A stretch of 64,000 nt of DNA from Edaphochlamys debaryana (Eukaryota > Chlorophyta > Chlorophyceae > Chlamydomonadales). This document shows positions 37,313 through 49,067 of this stretch, in pieces. The number at the start of each line of letters is the position of its first letter. The stretch's first letter is position 1. The DNA is taken from positions 62,001 to 126,000 of the forward strand of contig JAEHOE010000068.1 in assembly GCA_016858145.1 (NCBI GenBank). Reading direction: 5' to 3'. Position numbers and translations under genes: made by a program. Under the pieces are notes generated by a model, which saw only the letters and a list, made by a program, of their open reading frames with translations, was not told where the DNA came from and made no database searches.

Positions 37313-39716
37313 ATGCTAGCCCTGCGACAAGGTTACTCCCAAACCTGCACTGTGAAGCCGGTAACCTCCATCGACTCGGCTTGGACTGACTCAAGGATGG
37401 CAGGTTCCACAGTGACCCCGGCGCGTGCTGCGGTAAGGCCTGATACCGGAGGACAAAAGCACCGAGCTCTTGGAGTGTGGGATGGTTTTGGGCGCATCGG
37501 CTCCTCTCCGTCGCTGGGGGTGCACGCTGGACCCGAGCCCAACCCCGCGCCACCCGCGGGCCCGACCGGCCCGACTGCACGTACTTGCCTTCTCCTAAGG
37601 ACTTCCCCGGAGAGGATGATCCCCCTTGAGCCTTACCACTTATAACAGCTTATGGGTTTGCTGATCTCCTCCACGCGCAGGCAATGCGCTCCATCTCTGC
37701 CACGGCCATAGCCGCACACGGCTTTGCCGACATGGCCCCTACTACCACGCCCAAGGTCCTCGCTTCACACACCGCAACGGGTGTAGGTGGGGTGCAGCGC
37801 ACCACAGGTCCTGTGTAGCCGACAGCAAACCGGCGTGCAGCGGAGTCCCACGTGCATACCAGCCTGCGCCCTACCCCGGCCCCCGTGCCCGCCTCCAAAC
37901 CCCCACCCCTACCCCCCAGTGGCCCCGCCCTCACGCACTCACCTGACTGCCCTGACACAACGCTACCCTGTAACAGGTTGACATACGAATCACGGAGGTG
38001 CGGGTCGCCTACATGGACGACGGCAAGTATCCTGTGACTGACCCGCAAGGCAAGTCCTTGTAAAGTGCCTGCTGTAATTGGCGTGCGGTGCGGTGCGGTG
38101 TGGCACACTTGACCCCCAAGTCGCTCTGGGTAGAGGCATGCCCTAGTCCTGCCTAAACGTCGCACTCCCCTGCCCGACACTCATTCCACCCCGCCTCCTG
38201 CCCCTTCTAGGGAAGCCTGTCAAGTACGTGACGGTTGCGGCGACCGCACCCAAGCCTGGCACCACAGCACGGGAGCAGATTGCCGTCGTGCAGGTGAGGG
38301 GAGTCGAGGAGGGTACCGTGCGGTGAGGCGCCCTGACGCCCGTCGCCCCCCCACCCCCACACCCCACACGCACACTCTTCGGGTTCTCGGGCTTTTGGTT
38401 CCGCATGTGAGGCGGCCCGGCTCTCCGCCACGCCCACGTTTCCCTGGCTTACACAAGCAGCCGTTCACACACAGTTCTGGCCCCAGTACTCCGCCTTGTT
38501 GTGTCACGCTCCTCGCCTCGGGTTACCCGCCCCCGCCCTCCCCCTTGTGCCTCTCTGCACCCGTCCGTCACGCAACCCCGCCCGCCAATACCTTTCCGCG
38601 CTCCGGCCCCCGCACCCTGCTTTCCGCCTATCCGCATCAGAGCCCGCCCCCCTTGCCCAAGTTCCCACCCACCCCGTCGCCCCCTCACCACCGCGCCCTT
38701 GGGCCCGCAACCCCCGCAAGCCCCCCCTGCCCCCCAAAACAAACGCACACACACCCAGCACCACCGGCCCCTGCCTTAGGTCCCCGCTGGCTACAGCGTC
38801 GACGCTGGGTCCATCCGCGCCGCCCTGTCCACTGCCATGGCTACGGGCGAGGCGCAGTCCTTCATGCCGCCGGGGGTCACCAAGCTGGCCACCGTGCAGA
38901 AGCAGTTCGGGGTGGAGGGGACGACGCAGGTGGGCGGGGGGGGCGGGGGGGGAACCGGCTGGGGCTCGCAAGCAGGGTTGTCACCAGTAGGGGCTTCGCA
39001 GCAGGCAAGGGTGGGCCGCCCACTGCGCTTTATTGCTAAGCTTCCTTGCCCACCCGGCCACTTCTTGGTGGGGGCTCGCACCCCCACCTGACCCCCTGGC
39101 CTCGCAACGCCCTCTATGGCCCCTGGCCTCACACACCATTGCCTTCCACAGACCAAGCAGTGGTCTCAGTGGTCGGGGGGCGTCAACAGCGGCGTGACAG
39201 GGGCACCAGGTGAGCAATGCACGGCTGCGAACGCGTGTCCGCGTTAGGGAAAGGAGGCAGCGGACGGTTCCTACTGATACCACTTGAACTCACATCCACT
39301 GGCTTCCCAAATGCCCTATCCAGGGGAGATATATTTCGACGACCAGGGCGGGTCCTTCAGCTCCAAGCCCTACACCACGGTTACCGGAGTGGCAAACCGC
39401 GTCAGCTCCACCGCAGCCGGGTTTCCGGATCAGCAGGTGCCGGTACGGGCTCGGGGTCGCTGGCTGCGGAGTGGTCGCTTGCTGCCGTAGGCGCAGTGCC
39501 CCCAACGCACCAAAGCAGCAACGCTCACCAGTGTTTTGGCCTCGCACATTGTCTGCTGAGTACTACAAACGCCACGCCTCGCTCCCGTCACTTCACCGCA
39601 CTTCCCTTTTGGCGCAGGATACCAACACCGACCCCACAACGGGTGCCACCCGTGTCTGTCGGCGGCGCGTGGTGGCAGGAAGGGTCCGCTACTACTGCCG
39701 GAGGAACACTGTCTAA
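37313..39716 (+). CDS. Gene C: small secreted protein, paralogue of gene E
   Basis: Exons 37313..37432, 37681..37782, 37977..38049, 38211..38293, 38780..38929, 39152..39209, 39324..39436 and 39618..39716 give 265 residues. I do not recognise the family. Every intron phase matches gene E. Shared motifs are VDIRITEVRVAYMDDGKYP, GKPVKYVTV, PAGYS, GEIYFDDQGG and a basic, Cys-containing C-terminus (CRRR...RYYCRR). Intron 3 has a GC donor (CAAG|GCAAGT). The first in-frame ATG gives only a short leader, MLALRQGYSQ. The codons before it would encode a hydrophobic signal peptide but lack an in-frame ATG; an ATG at 37282 is one base out of frame. It is probably secreted, perhaps impaired at the start. 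Confidence 0.65.
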
Positions 39717-39938
39717 CCGCTGTTGGGACAGTGTTGAGAGTCCCGGCCGTTGAGAGTTGTGAGAACGAGTCCTGGCCTTGGGGGGTGGGTGGGGAGGGGA
39801 TGTTGTAGCTGTTGAGAGTTGGCCACGTATTTGGATCAGCGTGCGCAGGCCTTACCTGTTAGCGCACGGCTGATGATCTGTAGAGGGGGCGGCTTGCGCG
39901 TTTGTAGAGCAGGCGAGTGTGCCATGGTGCGGGGCTGC

Positions 39939-39943
39939 TGTAA
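39939..39943 (+). terminator. Candidate TGTAA poly(A) signal of gene C
   Basis: TGTAA 223 nt after the gene C stop. Confidence 0.5.
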
Positions 39944-40067
39944 GGGGGTCTCAGGCGACAGGTGCATGCGCAATCTTGGGAAGCAGTCATGAGATGCAGG
40001 CAGTGTGTGTGTATGGGCGGACGCCAGGGCACCCGGGCAATGTCACTGCCCGCTCTGATGAGAGAAA

Positions 40068-40135
40068 TAGAAATAGAAATAGCTAACGCCGGGAGAAGAA
40101 TGGGGTTTCTATTTCTACAGGGATTTCTATTTGGG
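40068..40135. repeat. AAATAG/CTATTT inverted repeat
   Basis: GAAATAGAAATAGAAATAG is followed ~25 bp later by TTTCTATTTCT and then ATTTCTATTT, so the transcript could form an AT-rich hairpin. It stands out in the surrounding GC-rich DNA. Confidence 0.6.
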
Positions 40136-40491
40136 TGGGGGAGAGTTTCTGTGTGTACCGTACACAAGTAGAGAATGTCTTGTGACGTCTATGTCTACCG
40201 CCCAGTTGGAGCCTTCGGGCGAATCGGGATATTGTAGGCAACGGGGCGTAGTGTGGCGGTGTGTTGCCGTTCGCATTTCGGGAGAGTTGGGTACCGGGGG
40301 CTGAGGGGACCTGGGGCACTAGGGAACCACCCGAGCGAGGGAGGCGACCCCGCAACCAGTACTTGGAAGCACCACATGCCCAGCGCGGCAGCGCCCTTGC
40401 ATGGTTGCCCACGAGGCTGAGGGAAGGCTATAAGCAAAGCTCAATGCCTATGCACGAGGGCACGCGTGATGGAGGCTTCACAGCAAAGCGC

Positions 40492-40568
40492 AGGGTGAGG
40501 ACCTAGGGAGCTAGGACCTAGGGTGAGGACCTAGGGAGCTAGGACCTAGGGTGAGGACCTAGGGAGCT
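40492..40568. repeat. 28-bp tandem repeat, 2.75 copies
   Basis: The unit begins AGGGTGAGGACCTAGGGAGC and repeats exactly. Confidence 0.95.
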
Positions 40569-40968
40569 CCTGCTGGTCGGGCGACCCTTCGACGTGCACC
40601 CGCCTCACCCAGATCAGACAGTGGACGCTGGCTTCCAGCTACCGTCAAGGTCACTGCGCGGAGGAAGAGCCGCAGGGACTTTGCTTGGGGGACTGCTTGG
40701 GCGTGCCCTAGAGCCCGACGGTCCCGGGCGTGGGCAACCCTCAACCGCCGTGGGACTCGATGAATGCGGTTAGGTTACCCCGTCGCGCCCGTGATGGCCG
40801 TAATATGCTGAGTGCGCCCCACATTGCCAGACTATTTGCCCACGTGCCAATGAAAATGCGTTTGCCTGACTGAAGAGAGACATTCCGGCCGCCGTATCCC
40901 TCTCGTCCACCGTGCCGGCCACCCCGCACTTATAGCAATGCAGCTGTAGCAGGATGCATTTGTGTGTT

Positions 40969-40973
40969 TTACA
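40969..40973 (-). terminator. Candidate TGTAA poly(A) signal of gene D
   Basis: TGTAA on the minus strand ~560 nt after the gene D stop. Confidence 0.4.
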
Positions 40974-41208
40974 TGCTGATTGGCGCCATGACCTCTGCTG
41001 CCTGCTATGGGGACAGGTGGTTGAGGTCAGGCTGCGGCACAGGGCTCTGACGGAGCTGGCTGTGGTACTCCTCCCTATCAGTTCGGGGCACGTGTGCGTG
41101 TGGTGAAGCTAACCTCTCTCACTCCGCTCTTCACCTTCATACACTGTCATGTAAATCACTCCACCACTATCATCACGATGCGCACCTCCGATTCCTTGTG
41201 TCTTCCAG

Positions 41209-41210
41209 CC

Positions 41211-41241
<31 letters not shown>

Positions 41242-41243
41242 AC
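41209..41243. repeat. Poly-C/(CA)n microsatellite
   Basis: About 19 C followed by about 8 AC units. Confidence 0.95.
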
Positions 41244-41532
41244 CTGCACATCATGTACACACATGATGTGCCAAGCAAGTGAGACGTTTAGCCATTACTG
41301 ACTGCGGCTAAACATTTGTCCGCCCCTGAAACTCGACATAACCAGCACACTACATTCTTCCGGTCATACGCTACACCTTGAAGGAGCAATTCCTAGTATC
41401 ATTTGCTGGGCCTGCCCTCATGACGGTTTAGGATTGCATGTATTTTTCAGAACACCTCCCCAGAGCTCAGAGAGCACAGCGTACACGGAACTAGGGACCC
41501 GTGCGTTCCATAGTGGTGGACACCGGTTCCCG

Positions 41533-43740
41533 CTAGACGACTGGTTTGCCCCTGTTCAGCACTTGAAGGGACACCTTATCCCGCGGAAAGATGGCACCTC
41601 CCAGAATCCTAACCTCAACCGCCTGATACGTGATAAAGATACTGCCGTCCAACGTCTTGGTGATCTGCAAGAGGCATGAGTTTAGAATGCATGAGTTTAG
41701 CATGCGCACCGAGAGCAGACTGCGTGGCAAACCCTGCCCGGTGCTCATCAGGAGCAGTGCAGGGATGCGAGCGAGCATGGGGTAGGCCGTGGCAAGAGCC
41801 CGTTGAGGCAACCCCGATGCATCAATGCCGGCGCCATGCGGCACGAATTCCACACACAAGAGGTAACCAGATGACTGAGCACACGCCCCGCAAGCGGACT
41901 GCACTGAAGACTCTCACCAGTCCTAAGGAGCGAGGGCACGCAACACGCGGTCTGCGCCATGTCCGCCCCAAACGTCTTCTCACCATGAAGAAGCCGCGCC
42001 CATCAAAGCCAGTCCTTGGATCATTCTGGCCGTAGCCATCTCGTGTAACGGCCGTCTGAAGAACAAAAAGAAGCACATGGATTCAGCACGCTCTTGGTTG
42101 AGCACACGCAGTAGCCCCAGTAGCCCCAGGTGACGAACGCCCACCCAGCTAGCGCTTGGCTGGCAAGCAGCGAGGCCAAACGCACGCACTTGTCCAAAAT
42201 AGGAGGCCTTTGACGTGCTGTACGCCTGGAAGGTGATGTCACCCTGGTCGGACAGCACGCGCTGCATACCACCGCCCGTCCGCAACATATCTGGCGTTGG
42301 CTTTACGTGAGTGACATATAGCTTCCTGGTTGCATTGTTGTAGTCCTGTTGGGTGGGATGCAAGCTCATTATACGTACGTACGACCCAGTTGTGGCACCC
42401 TTCGCACAACAGCCTGCACAACAGCGCGTGATGCCACTCACCCAGACTAGCGTGCAACCTGGTGAGCAAGACCGAGGCGGGCACGATGAACAGAGGGAGA
42501 GGGACGGTTAAATAGGTCCACCCAGCTCTTCGGTTACACTGCAGATTCATCTAGCAGGTGTCCGATACCCTCCATTCACGGCACACCCCTGGCTGGCTAG
42601 ACACACGTGCACCCACACGTACCGTTGCAGGGCTCTGTGAAAATAACCTCACGGGTGGTGAGGCCCATGTCAATGATGGTGACCTTGTCGTTGGGGATCA
42701 TGTTGACAGCGCCAGCTGTCTTGGTGCGGAACTGCAAGGCCAAACCAGTAAAAACTATCGAGGTCACCACCAACTTCTGCTCCTTACCCCTCGTCTGCCC
42801 TTTCCTTGGGGCGGGCGAGTGCTCACATTTATTGTGATCCGCTTGCCGGTTACAGCGCCGGTTGTTGACGTGATGTTTGTAACGCTGCGCGCGTGACGAG
42901 GATAGATATTGCAGGCTGTGAACTTTAGCCTGAGTGGGCGTGCTGTGCCAAGCATGAAGTCTGCGCGCGCACTCACTTTGTGACTGCTAGAAGGCTGATG
43001 AGGATGGGCTTCAGAAACCGCGCCCCAGAGATCACACCGTAAGGCACACCCGCAGGGGGCCTGGTGAGAGAGAGCTCATGCACCGGCATCTTGAAGTCCA
43101 GGAGGGCAGGGGAGGGAAGCGAACGGTCAGCTCTTCCAGGAAGCAAGCGCCTCCCGTAAGCTCTTGTTCAGCAACACCGCTTGAGCTCACTCCTTCCCCC
43201 CTCGCAGCTAGCTGGCCCTAAGGAGGCACAAAGCATCTCCCAGCCCGCACCGGCTCCTTACCCCACTGCTGAAGAATTTTGCCGTGGCAAAGGCGTCCCG
43301 TGTTGCGTACTGGTTGTTTGGTAGAGCAGAGAAGTTCAAGGCATTCAGAGGCCCGGCGTAAAAGAGGTGATTCCGGATCGTCCGCACTAGCTTGTCCTCC
43401 GAGCCAATCAGGCTGCGGGGCATGGGTGAGAGACACAAGTCAGTGGAAGTGAGCAGGTGGGAGCGAGATGCTGGACGGAGGGCGGTGTTAAGGAGGAACC
43501 GGGCAGGGGCACGGCCTTCCAGAGGTTCGACGGGTTACGTGTATATAGTGTGACCCCACAGAGCAGTCCCTGGCGCACGCACCCGTCGGCCATATTAATT
43601 GCGTAGAGCTTAGCGGCGTTCTCAGATGTCGAGTTGACCACTGCGCCACAAGTGTCGACCATTGCCGACATCGCAAGCTGCGCTGAGAACGCAGCCAGCA
43701 CCAGAACGCAAAGCATTGCCCTTTCTTGCGCTTGCGCCAT
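41533..43740 (-). CDS. Gene D: secreted protein of unknown family, 321 aa
   Basis: Exons 43740..43583, 43412..43262, 43089..42977, 42884..42827, 42731..42623, 42458..42442, 42345..42190, 42055..41984 and 41664..41533 join in phase (966 nt). The start MAQAQERAMLCVLVLAAFSA is a clear signal peptide. The mature part has several NxS/T sites (VTNITSTTG, NNATRK) and conserved-looking segments such as YAGPLNALNFSALP, NMIPNDKVTIIDMG, CNGCTLVWDYNN and KTLDGSIFITYQAVEV. I do not recognise it. Exon 6 is only 17 nt, with a strong pyrimidine tract before it and a GTGAGT donor after it. Exon 3 uses an AAG acceptor. It is divergently arranged with gene E. Short PAG-containing motifs hint at, but do not prove, kinship with genes C and E. 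Confidence 0.65.
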
Positions 43741-44211
43741 TGGATCAGCGGTCACGGAGTCTTGGGACGTGTTCGTTCGTCGCGTCTGACACTCGCTCGG
43801 CAGAGAAGAGCAGTATATCACTGTTAGAGTATGATCAGACAAATGACAAGACCAGCCAATGCTCTAGTTGGTCTCTTGGGCTCTAGCGCACCCGGTTTCA
43901 AGTATGAGCTAGCATGCGTGGGCCCGGGGCCGACTCTGGGCCGACTGGCCCTATCGACTGGGCCTACCCACCTTGACTGGTAGGTCGCCTGGGGACCAGC
44001 ATCGGTGTTCTCGCTACCTATCACTGGAACGTGTAAGACTGGAAGCCTCACATCACCCGAACAGTGGCCCAACGAAATTACCCAAAGGCCCGCACCCGAC
44101 TCTCGTGACCTTGTCTGCACTCCCTCTTTGTTCCAAGCATACGCTGACTTTCCGTCAACTACAGCACAGCGAAAGGTATCCCTAAACGCCTCTGCGCTTT
44201 ACCTCGCGGTA
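43741..44211. promoter_or_regulatory. Divergent promoter region of genes D and E
   Basis: The 471 bp between the two start codons must hold both promoters. No classical TATA box is clear. Co-regulation of two secreted-protein genes is plausible but inferred. Confidence 0.45.
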
Positions 44212-46735
44212 ATGGCTCCGCAGCGGCGCGGCTGCTGTGCCGCGCTGGCCGCGCTGTTGCTGATTGTGGGCCTCCAGCAGATATGTGCACAGAACTGCTC
44301 CGTCAGGCCGACCACGATCATCAAGTCCGTGTGGAATGACCGGAACATGGCTGCGCTCATGAACGCACGAGAAGCTGCGGTGAGGGTCGACACTGAGCTA
44401 GCACATAGGTGACGTGAAGCAGGCAGCTGCAGCGCTATAGTGTGCATGGGCCGCGGGCAGGCCTCCGCGTGCGTGGGGGGGCAACGCATGCACCACACCC
44501 GCACCCGCCCAAGCCCGTGGCGCCGCATGCATGCATCTTTTCGGCCTGCATGAGTACATGCTCACGCACGCATTGTGAGTGCTGCAAGGTATGGTAGGTG
44601 CGCGGGGACCATGGTACCCCGCACTACTTTAAGGGGCAGCCTGTTGAAGATAGTGTAGCCGTCTAGGCTCGGCGATAGACCTTGCCAGGGTCGGGGCAAA
44701 GTATCGGGCACGACTTGCGGGTCGTAACACACTTAGCAGGCTTGCGTAGCCTGTGCCCCTCCAGACTCCCTGCGCCCCAATAACGACGGGACCTGAGAGG
44801 CGGAATGAGCGACCGCGTGTCAAACCCAAGCTCTCACCTATCAGTCTAGCTGATGCCCCTCAATCCCGGGACTCAACTGCCGGTGCCCCAACTACCGGGG
44901 GCGGACCGTGAGCCCCAAAACATCAACACAGCCGTCATTACTGTCCCATAAGTTCCACCCGAAGGCTGATAGGTGCCCCCACTCCACCGACCCCGCCCGC
45001 CCCGCTTGCTGTCACCCCCACGCACGCACCGCCCAGGCGCTGCGGGCCCTCATTGCCATCGCCTTTAACCAGAGCGGCTTCCCAGACCTCCCCGCGACCA
45101 CTACACCGCGGGTCATTGTATCCCACAACGCAACCGGGGTGAGTGAGGCGCAGGGGCCAAGGGTGATGATAGGCGTGCGTCACGCGCCTGCCTCCTGTGG
45201 CTCCCTCCACGCCTGCCTCACTATTTCGAACTCTCACCACTCATGGCCCCCTCCTTCATCCACCTGTGCTCCCTGCCTATCAGGCTGACATCCGCATCTC
45301 GCAGGTCAAGGTTGTGTACACGGACGACGGCATGTACCCCCTCACAGATGCAAACGGCAAGCCTTATCTGGCGTTGCAAGCGGATGCGGCGTATGCTCAT
45401 AATAGGAGCCCTCCCTACCTTCCCTGCCACCCCACAGCTCCAGCACACAGCTAATTGAGCTGGCCTGCTATCTTTCCTTACCGCTGATCCTTTCTTGCCC
45501 CTCTGCTGATCACAGGTAAATCTGTGAAATTCGTCGTGGTGGAAGCGACTGTTCCAAGGCCTATTACAGTCAGCACCGGGAGGAGGCGCCTCCTTGTAGA
45601 GAACGGATTTAAGAGAGTTCCTGTGTCAAGAGTAGACGTAAGTCGATCGAGACGTGGTGGGAAGAGAGGCGGATGGAGGGTGAAGCAAGGCGCACAGCAG
45701 GGCAAACGGCACGTATCTGCAGTGGCAACCAATTGCGTGTCGCTTAACCTTCCCGAAACCGCGCCCTGTCATCTGCCCACTCCTCTGCTCCTATCATCAA
45801 TGCGTGCAGAGCCCGGCTGGCTACTTTATCTCCGGCGCAACCAGCCGCGGCGCTATGCTTGACTCTGCTGCCAGCGGCAGGGCAGTTACGGTGACAAAGA
45901 GTGGCAAGTTACTCTGGGTACCGAAGGACTATGGCCAGACGCCAAGCCCAGGCGTGAGGGTAGGTCTCTGGAATTTGAGAGCACTTTGATGAATGAGGCA
46001 ACAGAGACGGCAGATCCGTGCAATGTGCGTGCCATCATGATGCAGATTGAAAGGTCCTGGGACCAAATTGTTGGTGGCATCAACGCGGGCTACGATCCCA
46101 ACGAAGGCAAGTACCGTTTACGGGGCAGGCATCTGGATATAACATACAACGACCGGGCAAGGGGCAAGGGGGGGCAGGGGGCAAGGGGGGGCAGGGGGCA
46201 GGAGGGGAGGGCAGGACGGCTAGCCTTCAAGAGCCACGGCAGCAGCGCATGTAAACAGAGCTGATCGTTCATGCCACATGTCACATGCAGGCACAATCTA
46301 TTATGACGACGCTGGCAATATCCTTGCCACGGATCCTTACCCTGCAAGCAACAGCATAGTCACAAGCACCACTTCAACAGTCAATGCGGATGGCACTATA
46401 ACCATATCTTCTACGTACAGCACGACTACGTCGGTGACAATTGGATACCCAGACCGACAGGTAGGAGGGTTCTGTGCGTGCATACGCAGATGAAGAGAGG
46501 CAGCGGGCGGGGGTGATCATCTCCGCGTGACACTTCACAACCTGCGCGACGCCTGCGTATGCCCTAGCTTAGCTCTACAGTTCTTGAGCGTTGAAGCAGG
46601 TTCGCCCTTCTTCCCTACGCGCCCAACCCTGTGCAGGAGACCAACATCGATAGCGCAACTGGCAGGGAGAGAGACTGCAGGAGACGGCGAATGACTGTGA
46701 CCAAAAACGGACGGCTGCAGTACTACTGCAGGTAG
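44212..46735 (+). CDS. Gene E: small secreted protein, paralogue of gene C
   Basis: Exons 44212..44379, 45037..45138, 45284..45356, 45516..45637, 45810..45953, 46046..46106, 46291..46460 and 46637..46735 give 312 residues. MAPQRRGCCAALAALLLIVG forms a good signal peptide. Exons 2 and 3 have exactly the same length as in gene C (102 and 73 nt). Motifs shared with C: ADIRISQVKVVYTDDGMYP, GKSVKFVVV, SPAGYF, GTIYYDDAGN, YPDRQ and a basic C-terminus with paired Cys (DCRRRR...YYCR). Introns 3 and 6 begin with GC (AACG|GCAAGC and GAAG|GCAAGT); the alternative GT sites there would break the frame. Intron 6 contains a GGGGCAAG-type minisatellite (46150-46210). The family is unrecognised; extracellular location is inferred. 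Confidence 0.7.
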
Positions 46736-47333
46736 GAATACGCCCAGCAGAGGGTAAACAGATAGATGCAGATGCATGTGCTTTGTAGATGTGTCTGCTG
46801 ACGGCATGGCTGTTTGCCTGCACTATGGCTGGGGGACGGCGATGCAGCTAATAAGCAATGTGCAGTCCCTGGATAACTCCTCATCAGGAGTAGCAGCAAT
46901 CATGTCGTGCCGAGGGCCCTTGTTGCAATATGATATGCAGAGGGCCCTTGGTTTGAGCTTTGCCAACGAGCACGCAGGGGGTCCAGAGTACCGAGAGTCA
47001 TCATTCTGCGACTGGCAGATAGAGCCGTCGAGGACGAAGCGGGACACTGTTTAGCAGGCTGGGTTCCTGGGTATCACAGGGTGCGGGCATCCATTCTCTA
47101 CCGTTCTCTGCTGTGCTGCTGTGCGCACTTGCGTGGCTTTCGCCCACGTGTTTGATTGACTGCTCATACATAGACATCTTGGGCAAGGCAGGGCAGCACA
47201 CGTGCGTGCTCCGGTTTATACACTCGTGTGTGCGTAAGCGCTTGCTAAACACACGAGGCACGCACAGTGCGTTTAGTACTTGGTTCTTGAAAGCTTTGGA
47301 GAACAAGTACATACAACTGTAGTAGTAAAGACG

Positions 47334-47338
47334 TGTAA
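47334..47338 (+). terminator. Candidate TGTAA poly(A) signal of gene E
   Basis: TGTAA ~600 nt after the gene E stop. Confidence 0.35.
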
Positions 47339-47462
47339 ACAAGATGGGCGTTAGCTTCCTCGAAGCTGGAAAAAGGGCTGCGCCCTAGAATGGCTGGGCA
47401 GCGGTATATGCGTGTAGGCACGGAGCAAAGCGTGGGACCTTGAGGCGCGCTCCGCAAGAAGC

Positions 47463-47607
47463 TACGGGGGGACAGGGGGCCGAGGATACGGGGGGACAGG
47501 GGGCCGAGGATACGGGGGGACAGGGGGCCGGTCGGCGTGGAAATGTGTTTTGCCCGGCGTGGAAATGTGTTTTGCCCCGCGTCCATCCAGGATCCACGCC
47601 GACCGGC
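47463..47607. repeat. Repeat cluster: 24-bp x ~2.8, 22-bp x 2, 15-bp inverted repeat
   Basis: A 24-bp unit (TACGGGGGGACAGGGGGCCG...) repeats from 47463 to 47530. A 22-bp unit (CGGCGTGGAAATGTGTTTTG...) repeats at 47533 and 47555. The 15-mer GCCGGTCGGCGTGGA (47527-47541) recurs inverted at 47593-47607. Confidence 0.85.
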
Positions 47608-49067
47608 GACACAGTGTTGCAAGTACTTCCTCCTCGACGTATCTGAGCTGCTTGAGGTCAATTAGCAACATCGCGCCTGGTCGGGGCTTGGCCGGCGAGG
47701 TTTGACCGAAGTCGACAACGCGGCAGCCTTGCAACAGCCGCGCGCAAACTTGTCGGAACTACCTCGCTCATAGCTTCGAAGTGTTAGGTATCTATCGAAA
47801 CAATTGTTCGAATTGCTCCTTGGGCTATGGGTGCGAGGTGGTGCGACTGCCTTCCCAACATGTTGAGTTTGCGCAGGTAGGGTGGATAAGTTTCCCTGAT
47901 CTCAATCACAGGCGATAGGGATAAGGAAACTCAAGCTTTTGGCATCGAGGACTAGGCGTGTATCGCAAGATTGTTTGGAGCTCCATGACACCCCAATGGC
48001 AGCGCGCGCCCGCCGCTCGGGCACCTCGCTCGGGGCTCTGCCGAGACTCCCCCCGGAGAGCCTGACGGCGGGGGCTCAGCCCAAAAATAGTTCAGGGCTA
48101 TTTAGGCTGTGGCCGAAGCCGGGTAGGATATTGCTAGGGAACGTTGTGCTCGCGCACTCCGGCTGGCGTTTTACCACACAAGCGTCTAGCAGAAGCCGCC
48201 TATGTCTGGGTACGCAAAGAAGAGACACAGCCTACCGTGACTACAGCCTCAGCACAGCTAGGACTTGGGCGGGTGGGACTGGAGGCGGGTTGACGTAGTT
48301 GGAGGGCGCAGGTACTGGCGAGTGGAGGCCCGACGGAGCGAGCGTCAGCGCTTCTGGGGTGGGGACTGGGGCAGTGGAGTGGACCTCTGGCGCCGCAGCT
48401 GCTCAGAGCTTGAGACTCGGCACACCAACAGGAGCGAGGGACGGGTCTTGCCTTGGCATAACGCACTGCACATATGCATCACACGCATGCACTGGGGCCG
48501 TTAAAAGCGGGGGCGCACACGCCCTCGCTACCCCTCCGCATCCCGTGCGGCGGCGGCAGATCTCTCGCCGCCGCCGCACCAGGCAGGATGGCGTCGGCGG
48601 CTGCATAAGTGGATGGAGGCTGCTTGGCCGCGGAGGACGTCCTTCTACACACCCTTGCCCCCTTAGCTAGAACTTGAACACCCCACGGCTGGGCGGGCAC
48701 CAGATTGCCCTGACCCCACGCCCGCCCCCTATCCGATCTCCCACGTCCACATGTACCCCTTCTCCCTGGGGACCGTGACCATAATCCATTGCTGAGGCGA
48801 AGGGGAGCCGGCCCATCCATACACACGTGTGGACCCCAGTCCAACCACCCCGGGCGGAGGATGACGCTGCTTACCACCTGGTTCACTGCCACTGCACTTG
48901 CCTTCCCCTGCCCCTGCTTCCACGTCACCGCACCGCAGCACCGTACTGTCGCTCGATTTCCGGCCCCTCGCCGGCTTGCTTCGTACATACCTCGCCCCGC
49001 TCTCCTCGCCCTCTTAGAGGCTGTCTACGCTCTTCCAGCGGATGACACATAGCCAGTAAAGGACTTG

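Larger units (their letters stand above)
39717..41532. other. Intergenic region between genes C and D (convergent)
   Basis: No supportable exon. It contains the two 3' ends, a 28-bp tandem repeat at 40492-40568, an AT-rich inverted repeat near 40070-40135 and a poly-C/(CA)n tract. Confidence 0.5.
46736..49067. other. Intergenic region with short repeats
   Basis: No supportable exon on either strand over 2.3 kb. It holds the gene E 3' end and the repeat cluster at 47463-47607. A GC-rich dyad (GGCGGCGGCAGATC...GCCGCCGCC) lies near 48550-48580. Confidence 0.4.
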
